Positions 22,521-34,433 of a DNA stretch of 64,000 nt are shown here, piece after piece. Position 1 is the stretch's first letter. Every line of letters starts with the position of its first letter. Under the pieces are notes generated by a model that worked only from the letters and a program-made list of their open reading frames with translations, had not been told where the DNA came from and searched no databases. Position numbers and translations under genes: made by a program. This DNA comes from Mytilus galloprovincialis (Eukaryota > Mollusca > Bivalvia > Mytilida > Mytilidae), in the NCBI RefSeq assembly GCF_965363235.1, contig NC_134840.1:84850916-84914915 (forward strand), written 5' to 3'.

Positions 22521-23099
22521 CTCTTTTTTTTATTATTTTGATTTCAAAAAGTTAAAAAATCTCACTGCAAATTTAAAAACGAAATTCGTAAATGCATATA
22601 GATATATATAGTTAGAAGTAGCATACTATAAGCTACATTATATATATAATTTTGATTAAACTGCCTTAAATGAGAATACAATAAACTGTCCTCGAGATTT
22701 AAACTTTGGAATGGGGACAAAAATAACAACCCCACAAACTGATCTACAATCAGAAAATGATATGTAAGTGATATTTTTAAACACAGTGAATTTATTGAAT
22801 GATGACTAGATTTATAATTTTTCTTTTCTTTTACAACAATGGGAATATCTTATTTCAACGTTATAATCTAAATACTTACATGCTCACATGAACTTCTATT
22901 GAGCCAGTGAAGAAAAACAAGTATATTTAATGTCACATAAAAGTTTTATATTATTTAAACTGGATAAAAAAATGACTTTTTTCACACACTAGCTAACAAC
23001 TAGACTGAACTTGCATAACTTAGGTATTTTCAGTTTATTTGCACGTTAATGCAGCTCGATAACACACTTGAAGAAAATGGAATGAATATTTGAAAAGGA
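22521..23099. other. 5' flank of TRIM-like copy 4
   Basis: No gene. The stretch 22765-22930 resembles 38945-39105 upstream of copy 7 (shared GTGATATTTTTAAAC, ACAATATCTTAYTTCAAC-like block and 'catgctcac' block), which supports duplication of genes together with their upstream DNA. Confidence 0.6.
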
Positions 23100-23676
23100 C
23101 TATCAATCAAGCCAACTGTCAATTTTGCGACAAATTGACAGATATTAAATGGAAATCATGTGATTTAAATCTTTGTGATATATGCAATACAAAAATTCAT
23201 ACTAAAAGTGAAAAATTATCTAAACATAAGGCCACACCAATTTGATTAATAGTTCTTTGGATTTCCCCGCTCCTGTTTTTGAGAAATCAAGTTTTCAACA
23301 AACAAAAAAACTACCGCTTCCGTATTTTTTTTTTGGTCCGCATGCCGCTCCGAAATTAGTTTTGTCTTGAAATGTTTTTTTTCTCATTGACGCTTTGTTT
23401 TTGCATATAATATAATCTGGGTTCAAACGCATGTGTGATCAATTAATAAAAAGTGAAAGGAAATATAAAAATCATAATGTCCAACCATGCATCAGTTGTT
23501 GTAGTTTCGGCTCAATGCCGAGGACGGGCAATTATTGAATAAACGGCTGCCATCCGTTGTTTGTCATCATATACATTTGAAGACATATTTTATGAAGACA
23601 AAATGGTAAAGTCTGTCAATACTTCGTGTGATGATATCAACACATACAAATTCAACAACAGCCGTCGGCATCACCT

Positions 23677-23787
23677 ATATAGTCCGAGATTACTCAGATG
23701 TCCAACGGCTGTTTTGCCAGACAAGCTAGGGCTGGGGATTGTCTGGCAAAACAGCCGTTGGACATTAGAGTAATTTCGGACTACACA
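23677..23787. repeat. Near-perfect palindromic element
   Basis: Two 27-bp arms (23698-23724 and 23740-23766; outer text ATGTCCAACGGCTG, inner GCCAGACAA) are exact inverted copies around a 15-bp loop. Outside them an imperfect inverted extension continues (AGTCCGAGATTACTC against AGTCCGAAATTACTC) and ends at TA on each side, as expected for a Tc1/mariner-type fold-back miniature element. It has no coding capacity. The exact arms point to young age or selection on the hairpin. Confidence 0.8.
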
Positions 23788-23982
23788 TATCATGTTGGCA
23801 CTTACATGGATATTTCTTTGTTGGGAGTAAAATTGTGAATTTTGAAATAGATAGAAGTATACCCTCCGATCCAAACAATAATTTAAATAAATTACCAACA
23901 GGTCCCCAAAGGCCCATTAAAGCAAATGCGTTTGCAGTGTTAATGAAAAAACAATAGAACTTCCTATAAAATCTAAACTTAA

Positions 23983-24372
23983 GGATGTTCGCTACTCTGT
24001 TTAAAAATAACAAGCTTTTTAAAAGACTGTTATAAATTGAAAGTATATAAATAAAGAAACTTAATAAGCAGAAAAAAGTGGAGGGTCCGTGTGCTTGTTT
24101 TCAAGATATAAGCTGTTGAAAATTTGGCGGGAAATAATTCTCTCTAGATTTTTCTTTTACTTAACATTGACACCTTTTTTGTTTAAAAAACTATGAAAAA
24201 ATAACAAGGATTTCATAAGATTTTCAAATATGGCTTTTTAAATGATATGTAATAAAAATATGAAAAGAAAAGTATGGGTTAGTGGGCAATTTTTTTTAAT
24301 GGTAATACATGGATAAAACCAGAGGATTCCGAAAATCTGGCAAAATTTCAAAAAGTAGAGGAGCAAACATCC
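23983..24372. mobile_element. TTAA-flanked miniature element nested in Harbinger-like copy
   Basis: The ends GGATGTTCGCTACTC and (inverted) GGATGTTTGCTCCTC match at 13 of 15 positions, with TTAA on each side (23979-23982 and 24373-24376). It shares internal text ('aaaagtatgggt') with the TTAA element at 17929-18511, so the two may be related non-autonomous families. Confidence 0.82.
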
Positions 24373-27022
24373 TTAAATCATGTGAACAGGGCAAGGAGAA
24401 ATTGATCGGCCCAGAGAAACTGTTGTGTGCCCTTATTGACTTGGCTACTACTATAGAGTGTGGATGGTCTTCAGAATCAGGGACAATTGTGCAAAAAAAA
24501 ATAAAAAATGCTTTGTGGTATATAGACCACATCCACCAAAGACTGCAATTTACTGTGAAATATGTCAAAATCCTACTATCAAAATAAAATCTATTCGATA
24601 TCAAAAATTTATTCATTCCCAGAGTGTATCTTACACTTCACAGTAGAAATTAGTTTTGATGAGAACACATATCCTTCTGTTCGAAGCACAGATCATAATA
24701 TAACAATAAGGAGATGTAGTAAATTGCCAATAAGACAACTATCCACCAAAATTCAAAAGAAGTAGATGTAAGCAATTATAGGCAACCAAACATTCTTAAA
24801 CCATGAGAAAATCCCATGTTTTGTTTAGGACCTTTCCAGAATAAATTGTATGGGGGGAGGAAGGCACCTGTATTAAAATTTGATGGGTGGTGGTTATTTA
24901 AGAAAGATTGCTTGAACATTTAAATGAAATATCCAATTTAAAATGTATGCATGGTGGGGTCAAATAAAAAGTGCCTTCCTCCACCCTACATTCATGACAT
25001 TTATTTTTGGAACATCCCTTGGTGGAATTTAATTAAACCTCAAACATTGTCAAAAAAGGCTTCTCACTAAAAAGTTACAAACTGAAAGTATCAATTTAAT
25101 AATTGTCATGTGTTTTGCATGCTCTTTACATTTGTGAAGGTCATTTGTATTGCCATTTCTAAGTCACATTTAAGAGGGTTTTTTTTTCAAATATTTGCAT
25201 GCTACAAGGTGAGAGAGTCTACAGTTGTTTGCTTAGAGTCAGAATAATGTATTCAAATGGGATAACAGGCCTTATTCATCAAAACATCAGTGCTTTTCCT
25301 TCTTATTCTGTTTGATAAACATACTAGCATGTATCACTTTAAAACAAAAAGATATCGATCGCTCCTCTTGCAGGCCACTCGCCTGTCTAAAACTCATTTT
25401 CAATAATTTTTTAAAAACTAAAAAAAAAAAATTCGTTCGCTCGCCCCATTTTTTCTAGAGCAAATGTCCGAAGAACTATTTATCAAATTGGTGTGGCCTA
25501 ATGTTGTACTTTTACAAAACGTAGAAAATATTGAAGAATTGGAGAATCAATGACAATTCGATTTGACGGGGATATCATGTACGAAACATATGGATCATAA
25601 GTTTGAAAGTTACTGTCTAAATTGCAATAAACCTTTATGCTCATCTTTTATAATCCGACCATTTCAGTATGAAGAATTAAAAAAAAAAGTACGAGTAGAA
25701 ATCCATTATACTCAAAGATTTAAAACGTGAAATTGACGAATGTCATTCATTTTTTTTAAAAGAAAGCAGCCGAATTCCAAAAAATGGATGATTGTGAGGT
25801 TACAAAACACAATGATATAAAAGAGAAAATTTGCAATAGGAAAAACGAAATAAAAGATGCAGTAACAAAGGAATTGTTGAACCTCATATGCGTTATGGAA
25901 GGTATATGTGATACGAAAAACAATCCATTACTTACAGAACTCGAAAGACTTTCACAGATAGAGCAAGAGTTAAAGTCGAGAAAGAATACACTTGACGAAG
26001 TATTAGAAACAAAAGAACTAGCTTCAGTTTTCTCAACAGTAGAAAAGATTAAGAGAGACATTCCAGAGAAAGCATATTTAAAAATTCAGCCACCAGAACT
26101 CGTTTACATTGAACCAAAGAAGAAAATTATGAAAGAAGTCTTTGGGTCAGTAATAAGGTTACCTAAAATATCTTTAGTTCACTCATTTAACGTGTTTTTC
26201 CTCGAGATAAGTGGACTACTGTTCCTTACTGATGATATTTGTGTTATGTATAGTGATAACTCTGGCCTGTTTAAGTATTTCACAATATCAGGTTCTAAGT
26301 TCGTAACTACAAAAGACATACAAGATGAGAGTAGAAAATGTTATAGAAATTTTCAAAAGATTACAGATATAACAAACTATAATGGAGAAATATTATTGCC
26401 AGATATGAGGCTCCTCCAAAGTACTGGCACATTTAAAACATTATCAGTCCTGTTTATACGTGATGAGCTAAAGTACACTTGTATTCATTCTTCTAATCGC
26501 AATGAAATTATCGTCGGTTTTACTAATTATGGAGGATCTGCTGGAATTGTTGAACTATGTAATATTGGTTGCAGTTACGAAATAGATAAGACAATGAGAC
26601 GAGTTGAATGCGATATCGAAAGTTACAAAGCTTTATTTCAGCTACCAGAAAAGATTGCTACAATTGGCAATTGGTTTATTTGTGTAATTGCCCGTCTGAA
26701 GTCAGGAAAATCAAGAGTTGTAGTAATTGGAAAATGGGGGGAACCAAAATGGACATACTCTGGTCACCCAAGTATTAATTCAGTAACTGAGTTTTCTCCG
26801 AATGACATCACTACAACTTCGTCAGGCCTGGTTCTTGTGGCAGAGAAAGGCACAAATGCAAATCATGTCCTATCAGAGGAAGGGCAATTCATCTGTAATC
26901 TTATTTCAGGCAGTGTGATAACTAATCCAGTTAGTATATGTTCTGACAAAAAGGGACAGTTAATGATAGGGTGTGCAGAGCCTAAGAAAACCAAGTTGCA
27001 TATAGTCAAATTAATGGTGTGA

Positions 27023-27889
27023 GATCTTACTGAAATTCACTCATCAAACTGTTTGTGTGTGATTAGTGTTATAATGAAATAAAACTGTAGTTTTTAATGA
27101 ATTACCTTATCATTTTATGCTATTCTTTTGCAATGAATATATGACAATAAAGTGGTCATCAAAACGGTTATAGATGCTATTCAAAATTCTAAACCCGGGG
27201 AAAACTGGATTTGAAAGAGATTTTCTATATAATACATATGGATAAGAAAGGTTCTGCAAATTGTCTGAATTGTAATAGTTTTTTTTCCGGCTAGAAACCA
27301 CTTTGTTATTGGGAACTAATAGGCGTTGTTTGTTTATTGTTTTGTATTGTTCTGTTGCAGGATTAGGGGGAGGTTGGCGCCCACCAAAACGTTTAACGCT
27401 GCCACATTCTGTATTTATGTACCTGTCTGAATTTTAGGAGCCTGTAAATCAGTTTTTGTCGTTAGATGCTATGTTTTTTCGGTCATTATTTTGTTCATAA
27501 AGTTGGCTGTTTGTTTTATTAATAGGAAAGTTGAAAATATAACGTAGTTAAAGAAATTGGTTTTAAACTGGAAGATATGGCGTAAAAACGCAGTAACAAA
27601 GTGGATCATATATGGTAAATAGAAATATTCAACGTTTTCTCATTCTCCAGAAGAACGCTACGGATTATAAGTTAAAAAAATACTCTTTGGTAAATACTTA
27701 TAATGATAAAAAAAATAATAGATACCATACGGTGTTATTATTTCCCACTTAAAAAAATCAAGCGATGAGATTAGCAGGCTATTGGTGTTTTCTGTAAAAA
27801 GACACAAATCTTCCATTAAGCAGGGTGATTCAGGGCAAGAAAATACTAAATATCGTTTGATATGCAGCATAGATTAGCAAATTCGTTTT
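27023..27889. other. No gene; repeat scraps
   Basis: 3' flank of pseudogene copy 4, followed by a worn piece of family A-type repeat at about 27417-27520 ('aggagcctgtaa', 'ttggctgtttg'). No coding region supported. Confidence 0.5.
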
Positions 27890-30300
27890 GAAGTCCCTAG
27901 GGGTTGTTGTTGCTGCTGCTACTGCTCCTGTATATCATATTGCTAAATATACTGATGGTACTTGTCTACCGTATACATAATGGTGGAATTTTTGACATCC
28001 AAAAACAATTATAGCCAAAGTTTCTTTCTCGATTTGAGCATATCTTTGTTGAGTTGGAGTAAGTGCTCTCGATCCATAAGCAATAGGCTTGTCATTTTGG
28101 AGTAACACAGCACCTAAGCCTTTTGAACTAGCATCAACGTTCAATGTTAGTGGCTGTTTTGGATCATAGTAGGATAGAATAGGCGCATAAGTGGCCATGT
28201 CTTTAAGTTTATTAAAACTAGTGTCTTGTTCTTTTTCCCAACACCACTCATTCTTTTCTTCTAAAAGTACTCTCAATGGAGCACTGACATCTGACATAGT
28301 TGACAGAAATTTACTGAGATATGTAAAAAAAACAAGAAATGTTTGCAATTCTTTCTTGTTTTCTTGTTTTCTGGCTTTTTCATCTTCTGGACTGCACGCA
28401 CCTTTTCAGTGTCTGGTTTCAAGCCATCTTTACTGATAATGTGTCCAACATAGTCAACTTCATTTTTTTGGAACTGACATTTTGAATAACTTTGTTTTAA
28501 ATTGCATTGTCTTGCTCGATCTAAAACTTTTTTCAGTCTCTCATCATGTTCTTGGATTGTTGATCCCCATATCAGTATATCATCAACAATAACTTCTGCT
28601 CCTTCAATGTTTTTCATTATTTCTGTCATAACTCGTTGGAACATTTCCGGAATTGACTTAATTCCAAAGGGACCTCTTAAGAAGCGATATCTCCCAAACG
28701 GTGTGTTAAAACATGTCAGTTTGCTGCTATCTTCATCTAGTTTGAGATGCCAAAATCCTGACGTTGCATCAATTTGACTAAATACTTTAGCATTCGGGGT
28801 ATTAGCTACTACTTCTTCTACAGTTTTCATAGGGTAGTGTTCCCTACTAATCGCTTTATTTAAGTCCTTCGGATCAATGCATATTCTTACATCTCCATTT
28901 GACTTCACTACAGTTACCATACTGTTGACCCATGCAGTCGGTTCTTTCTGTCTAACGATTACTCCTAGTTTCATCATTCGGTCTAGTTCAATTTTGATTC
29001 TACCTTTCAGTGAAACTGGCACCTTCCTTGGTGGGTGTACTACAGGGTTACTACTATCGTCTACATGTATTTTATGTATTCCAGGTAATCATCCAAGTCC
29101 AGTAAATAAATCTGAATATTTGGCTTCTAAGGAATACACTCTTTTGATTAAGCCTACTTCTGAGCATGTCACAGCTCCAAATACTGATTGTGATTTTGTA
29201 TTCGCAACATAAAATTCTACTTCATATTTCTGGTTTTTTAATGTAACTGGTAAAGTTATTTTGCCATCACATTCTATGTTGTGTCCTGAGAATGATTTCA
29301 ATCTAGAATCTGGTTTGCTTAATACATTATTTGTCTTCATGCGTCTAACATATGTACGATTCAGCTAGAACATTACACCGTGCACCGGTGTCAAGTTGAA
29401 AATTAATACTGACATTTTCAACTGTGATATCTTCACACCATGTGTCACTCTCAGTTTTTTCATTGTAGAGTGCACCAACAAATAATGTATCTGAGTGACT
29501 TGAGTCATAGTAATTAGAACATTCTTCTCGGTCTATCTCGTGTACCTTTTTTTCTTTTCTGGTTTTGCACATTTTAGCAAAATGATCTTTCTTATCACAC
29601 TTTTTGCATTGTTTACCTTTGGCTGTGGAAATACGTGTATTTTGATTTATCTTGTTTATATCTAGGTTTAGCACCTTGTTCATATTTGTGCAGATAACTG
29701 TTTATTTGAGGTTTTTTTCGTATATTTTCATTCTGTTTATACTGTTCACCAATCTTCATTGTTTTTAATTTTCTTGAGAAAGCTCATAAGTTCTTGCTAT
29801 ATCTAAGGCTTTTTCTAATGTAAGATCTGATCCTTCATTAATTAATTTTTCTCTAACTTTAGATGATTTTGTTCCAAAAACAATCCTGTCTCTGACCATT
29901 ATATCGGGGTTTGCATACTGACAATCTTTTACCAAAACTTTTAGATCTGTTACAAATTCTTCGCAAGTTTCATTTGTTTTTTGTAGTTTACATTGGAATT
30001 TATAGCTTGAGAAAACTTGGTTGGATTTGGGTTTAACATATAAAGCTTCAAAGTTTTCATAATATTTTTCAAGTTTTTTCTGGTCTTCTGCCGTCATATC
30101 CCAAGTACTGTAAACATTCTAGCCCTTTTCGCCAACCCATATCATAAGATAAGCGCATTTCTCGTCTCCCTGTTTCTTTTTTAACGGCCCTTGGAACATA
30201 AATTCGCAATGCGTTTTAAATGCTTTCCAGGTGCCTGGGAGGTCCCCACTGTCCCAGTTCATACAGAGTGTTCTACCGTTTATACCGTCTGCCATTTCAC
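27890..30300 (-). mobile_element. Ty3/Gypsy-type LTR retrotransposon fossil
   Basis: On the minus strand, from right to left, parts of a retroelement polyprotein can be recognised. They are a gag-like region (about 30.3-29.7 kb), a CCHC-type zinc knuckle and a protease region with an LDTGA motif (about 29.7-29.3 kb), a reverse transcriptase of Ty3/Gypsy type with a VDDI catalytic box (about 29.0-28.3 kb), and the start of the RNase H region (about 28.3-27.9 kb). Integrase and long terminal repeats are not seen. The element is broken, with several interruptions (about four or more) and truncated at least at its 3' end. The still readable domains suggest moderate age. It lies opposite to the TRIM-like genes. 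Confidence 0.9.
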
Positions 30301-31476
30301 CTCGATGCGTTCATTTGACACAAATCTAAGTGTTTATACTAATGACTAGATTTTTCGACTTCTTCTAGGTCTTTATTTCATGATTTTAGTGGACTGACAT
30401 CTGACACCATATCATATAACTCAGTGCAGCACGGTAGATATGTTTAATGACTTCACATAAGAGAGTACAACATACAGATCCATCTGATAACCCAATACAA
30501 TGTAAGACCAATTACATGAAAACATCTACTTAATTTCAAATTTGATAGATATTGGTGATATTTGTCGAAATTAGATAATGAATCAAACAATAACCATTAT
30601 TAATCAAATACAATAAGAATTGCATGGATTGTGTATAAAAAAAATAATTAAATCACAAAAATACTGAACTCAAGGAAAATTCGAAAGGCGAAGTCCCTAA
30701 TTACATGGTTTAAACTATTGATCTTCGTAATAACATAACAAAAATAAAATCGGAATGTGAGTATATTTAGCTCATCTGGCCCAGAGGGTCAAGTGATGAG
30801 AAAAGCTCACTTGGTCGTCTGTCGTCCGTCGTCGTGTGTTAACTTTTACAAAAAAAGTTTTATGTTTTATTTTGAAACCTGTTTTAAATACAGAAATAGC
30901 ACAAATATTCAGAGTGTTGAGCTCTATCAGTTGTATCTTTCATCAAAACTGTCAGACGACTGCTTATAGGACTTATTTCACATAAAGGACAGATTTTATC
31001 ATTTTTTTCCCCATTTTTGCCTATTATCTTGAAAACTATAATAGATAGAGAGAAACTTTAAACTACAAAAATGATTACTAAGACACTTATTATACCATTT
31101 ATTCGGAGCAAGTGGCAAAAGAACAACACCACACCAAACATAAAATCACTGAATGAACTATATGTGTTAAGTTTAATCACAGTTCACATTTAGCATGGTT
31201 ATAAGTTAAATTTATCTTATTTCATTTGATCAAAATGACAATATCTTACTTCAATTTAAACAACTTTATCTACAATGTTTGACGCAAGTGCATTAAATGG
31301 GATTTTATCAAATCAATAAAGAACACAGGGAGATTTAGATAAGACATACACAATATATTAAACGTATAGATACCAGACAGAAGTGTTTATGAACTAGCTC
31401 GTGAATAGAATGTTTCTCTAAAATATTACTCTAACATAAAAGCAAAAAAAGAAAATAAATAACGAACCTCTGAAAA
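30301..31476. other. 5' flank of TRIM-like copy 5 with repeat scraps
   Basis: No gene. A 'aaatcacaaaaatactgaactca' repeat piece lies at 30650-30715 (also near 33885, 35615, 36895 and, inverted, 43490-43555). A piece at 30766-30870 ('agctcatctggccc', 'gtcgtccgtcgtcg') is shared with the right end of 41151-42110. Near 31232-31350 is sequence resembling the upstream regions of copies 2, 4 and 7. Confidence 0.6.
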
Positions 31477-33231
31477 ATGGCTAGCAAATATGTTAACTGT
31501 CAATTTTGTGAAGGATCTGCGGATGTGAATTGGCATTGCCAGTCGTGTGATCTATATCTTTGTGATGAGTGCAATAAAAACATTCATACTAAAATTGAAA
31601 AAAAAATGGAACACAAGGTCGAGCTGCTCAAAGATGGAGAAAGCATTAATGAATTAGAAAATCTACGAAAAGTGAACTTGAAGGAGATTGCATGTTCGAA
31701 ACACATGGATCAGAAATGTGTAACATATTGTCTTAATTGCGACAAATCCCTTTGTGCCTCTTGTTTAATCCGACCATTTCAGTATGAGAAACTTAACAAA
31801 GTGTACGAAGACAAATATCTTCTATTGACAGATTTAAAAAGTAAAATTGACGATTGTTATCCATTCTTCGAGGAGAAAGCGGCAGATTTTCGGAAAAGGG
31901 ACGATGATGAGGTCGATAAACACAACAAAGTTACTGAGGAAATTTTCAATAGGAAAAATGAAGTAAAGGATGCAGTTACAAAGGAAGCGTCAGCACTAGT
32001 AGAAGTTATGAAAAGTATATGGGATACGGACAGTAATCCAGTTAAATCAGAACGTGAACGGCTTTGTCAAGTGGAACAAGATTTAAAGGCCCGAAAAAAT
32101 TTACTTGATAAAGTGACACTAACTCAAGAGCCTGCTTTAGTTTTCTCCTCTGCCGAAAACATCAATAGGGATATACCAGAGAAATCCTTCTTGGAAGAAA
32201 AACCACCAGAACTGTTTTATATCAAACCAATTGAGAAACCAATAGATGATATGAAAAATGTATTGGGATCAATAATCCGAAAACCTAAAATAAATTTGCT
32301 TAAGGTGTTTAAAGTGGATTTTCCAGAGATCAATGGATTAGTGTCTCTTAATGAGGACATATGTGTTATGTTTAACAAAGATAATCGCAGATTCAAGTAT
32401 TTCACAATATCTGACTTTAAGTTTATAACCGTTAAAAATGATATAAAAGATGTAAGTACAAAAGAAAGATATGGTTCCGTGAAGATCTTTGATATAACAA
32501 ACTATAAAGAAGAAATTTTAGTGTCAGATGACACATTTCAACTAAGACGTCTTAAAAATGATGGAACATTTCAGAAAGTAGCACCGTCCATTACAATAGA
32601 TCAACTGAGCTTTTATGGCATTCATGCTGTAAATGACAAAGACATTTTTGTTGGTTTTACCAATCGACAAGGATATTCCTCTGGATTTCTTGAACTTATC
32701 AATTTTTGCGATTCGGAGATGAGACGTGTTGAATGTGGTAGAAGCAGTAACAAAAGGTTATTTGGCCTTCCAAAAAAGATAACTACAGACATCAACGGAG
32801 ATATTTATGTGATTGATCAGTTAGATTGTTCTCAAAGAGTTGTATCGGTTGGAACATGGGGACAATTAAAATGGATTTACAATGGCCATCAAAGCCTTAA
32901 TCCAGTATCAACAGCAGAAAAAGAAGAAGTACAAGTAGAAGAAGATGCAATGAGTGAATTTACATTTGGTTTAACAGCACAAGGACATAAAGAAGGCGAC
33001 TTTGTTCCCAATGACATTGTGACAACACCTTCAGGCCTGGTTCTTGTGTCTGAGAAAACCACAAACGCAATACATGTTCTTTCTAAGAATGGACAATTTA
33101 TCTGTAATTGTTTATCAGATAGTGTAATAATTGGGCCTACTAGTTTATGTTTTAACAAAAAGGGACAGTTAATGATTGGTTGTTCAGATTCTAGAAAAAC
33201 AAAGTTGCATGTTGTGGAATTCATTGAATGA
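31477..33231 (+). CDS. TRIM-like B-box/coiled-coil/NHL-like protein, copy 5 (intact)
   Basis: Intronless 584-aa frame with the family layout. B-box 1 begins CQFCEGSADVNWHCQSC. The second zinc module CSKHMDQKC...CLNCDKSLCASC lacks the last histidine pair. The coiled coil is at about residues 105-235 and the propeller at 250-584. It is the longest copy because of an insertion of about 26 residues near nt 32905-32998 (acidic, EKEEVQVEEDAMSE) between two propeller strands, before the conserved FVPNDIVTTPSG blade. The start MASKYVN has A at -3 and G at +4; AATAAA is at 33278-33283. There is no signal peptide or membrane segment, so a cytosolic or nuclear place is likely. Function is unknown; see the family comment at copy 2. 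It lies between pseudogene copies 4 and 6 and may be one of three still active members. Confidence 0.9.
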   Translation: MASKYVNCQFCEGSADVNWHCQSCDLYLCDECNKNIHTKIEKKMEHKVELLKDGESINELENLRKVNLKEIACSKHMDQKCVTYCLNCDKSLCASCLIRPFQYEKLNKVYEDKYLLLTDLKSKIDDCYPFFEEKAADFRKRDDDEVDKHNKVTEEIFNRKNEVKDAVTKEASALVEVMKSIWDTDSNPVKSERERLCQVEQDLKARKNLLDKVTLTQEPALVFSSAENINRDIPEKSFLEEKPPELFYIKPIEKPIDDMKNVLGSIIRKPKINLLKVFKVDFPEINGLVSLNEDICVMFNKDNRRFKYFTISDFKFITVKNDIKDVSTKERYGSVKIFDITNYKEEILVSDDTFQLRRLKNDGTFQKVAPSITIDQLSFYGIHAVNDKDIFVGFTNRQGYSSGFLELINFCDSEMRRVECGRSSNKRLFGLPKKITTDINGDIYVIDQLDCSQRVVSVGTWGQLKWIYNGHQSLNPVSTAEKEEVQVEEDAMSEFTFGLTAQGHKEGDFVPNDIVTTPSGLVLVSEKTTNAIHVLSKNGQFICNCLSDSVIIGPTSLCFNKKGQLMIGCSDSRKTKLHVVEFIE

Positions 33232-34309
33232 GACTAGTAAAAAAAAAATTAACAACTTATCACAGTGAGCAATTCCAAATAAATAAATGTTTATTTTCAC
33301 CACCGACACTGTTTAAAATTAAACTGATATAGCTTATCCAATTATGACGTCAATCACACAGTCCTTATCTTTTGTTATAATTTGTTACCAAGAGAACATA
33401 GATCGTTATATAAGAATATTATTTGATGTAGATACAAAATGGTTTTGTCACAAAGCCTCAATATTGGTTAGATTTAAATATGTAAAACTTTGACAAGATA
33501 GCAATACGGAAAATAAATATGAAAATATATTGAAACATGAAAAGAGCAAGACATAAAGGGCAAAAAGAACAACCTTTATAAATTCACAAAAATATTGTAC
33601 TTCTATTTAACAGACAACACTAGCTAGAATATATTCATCATAGATAAGAAATTATATTATAGTTGAAGATGCAATACAAGTGCTCTAAAAATGTAAAAAA
33701 TATTTGTTTTCTATTAAATTAAACATTTCAACCCGCTGCATCTGTTTCCATCTGTCAGGCATCTGTTGTGCAGTGTTTGTCGTTCGTTATATATTTTAGA
33801 CCGTTGATTTTCTTGTTTGTATTGTTTTACACTAGTCATTTTGGAGCCTTTACAGCTTGCTGTTCTATTTAAGCCAGAAGTAAAATCTCAAAAATACCGA
33901 ACACAAAGGAAAATTCAAAACGCATAATCTCCAATCAAATATTTCATTTAAATAGCAAGTTGTTTTGTTGATTCTCATGTATATGTAACGTGGTTGTCTT
34001 TTTGTCTTCAAATTCTTAGTTTGAACATCCTTTGCTATCTTCCGTTTCTATCTATGCTTTTTCAAGGAAAACACTAGTGTAATATATTTTCTTTGAAGTA
34101 ACAAAGGCATGTTCGATTAATGCACCATGTTAACCGATGTTCAAATCTTGTATATCCATTTAGAACAAAATAAGAAAGATAAATAAGAAAAGAAATCGAG
34201 GAAAACGAAAATGGAATTTTTAAGAAATACTGACAGATGTTCAACACAATAATTTGCGTTGTCATGAAGACGGGCTGTACATACTGTGCAATCTGTTGAA
34301 ATAAGAAGA
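33232..34309. other. No gene; repeat scraps
   Basis: AT-rich 3' flank of copy 5. A worn family A-type piece lies at about 33775-33865, and another dispersed piece ('aaaataccgaacaca') at 33882-33945. Nothing else recognised. Confidence 0.5.
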
Positions 34310-34392
34310 TATGATATGTATGCCAATGAGACAACTCTCCATCTAAATCACAATGTGTTAAAAGTGAACAAATATAGGTCAAAATACGGCTT
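34310..34392 (+). repeat. Interspersed repeat, family A terminus
   Basis: 'gatatgatatgtatgccaa' followed by GAGACAACTCTCCATC corresponds to the start of the repeat at 47801-47935, and to the reverse complement of the ends of 431-692 and 57025-57304. It is a truncated copy. Confidence 0.65.
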
Positions 34393-34433
34393 TTAATACG
34401 GAGCCTTGAGTTCAGTATTTTTGTGATTTCACC

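Larger units (their letters stand above)
23230..25498. mobile_element. PIF/Harbinger-like transposon, 2269 bp, in copy 4
   Basis: The terminal inverted repeats share GGCCACACCAATTTGAT and continue for about 32 bp with few mismatches (one end ...TAATAGTTCTTTGG, the other ...AAATAGTTCTTCGG). TAA flanks both sides (23227-23229, 25499-25501), matching the TWA duplication of the superfamily. The interior contains a TTAA-flanked element (23983-24372), a palindromic element (about 23682-23782) and another inverted pair (about 24823-25015). No intact transposase is recognisable. The good match of the two ends suggests insertion later than the start of the gene's decay or near it. Confidence 0.87.
23100..27022 (+). 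pseudogene. TRIM-like pseudogene, copy 4, split by Harbinger-like element
   Basis: The N-terminus (NCQFCDKLTDIKW) has lost the start codon and the H-C pair of B-box 1. It is interrupted by a 2269-bp insertion at 23230-25498. Coding homology resumes at about 25502 (VVLLQ-like), passes stops near 25550 and 25696, and from 25784 to 27022 a 412-codon frame covers coiled coil and propeller without interruption. That long open frame could be expressed as a truncated B-box-less protein from the ATG at 25784, but nothing shows this. AATAAA lies about 55 bp after the stop. Confidence 0.88.

Noticed and set aside
24309-24616. Overlapping open frames on both strands at 24.3-24.6 kb
   Set aside because: They start inside the TTAA-flanked miniature element and cross its edge, so they cannot be one ancient gene.
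28191-29212. Plus-strand open frames across 28.2-29.2 kb
   Set aside because: They are antisense shadows of the retroelement reverse transcriptase on the minus strand.
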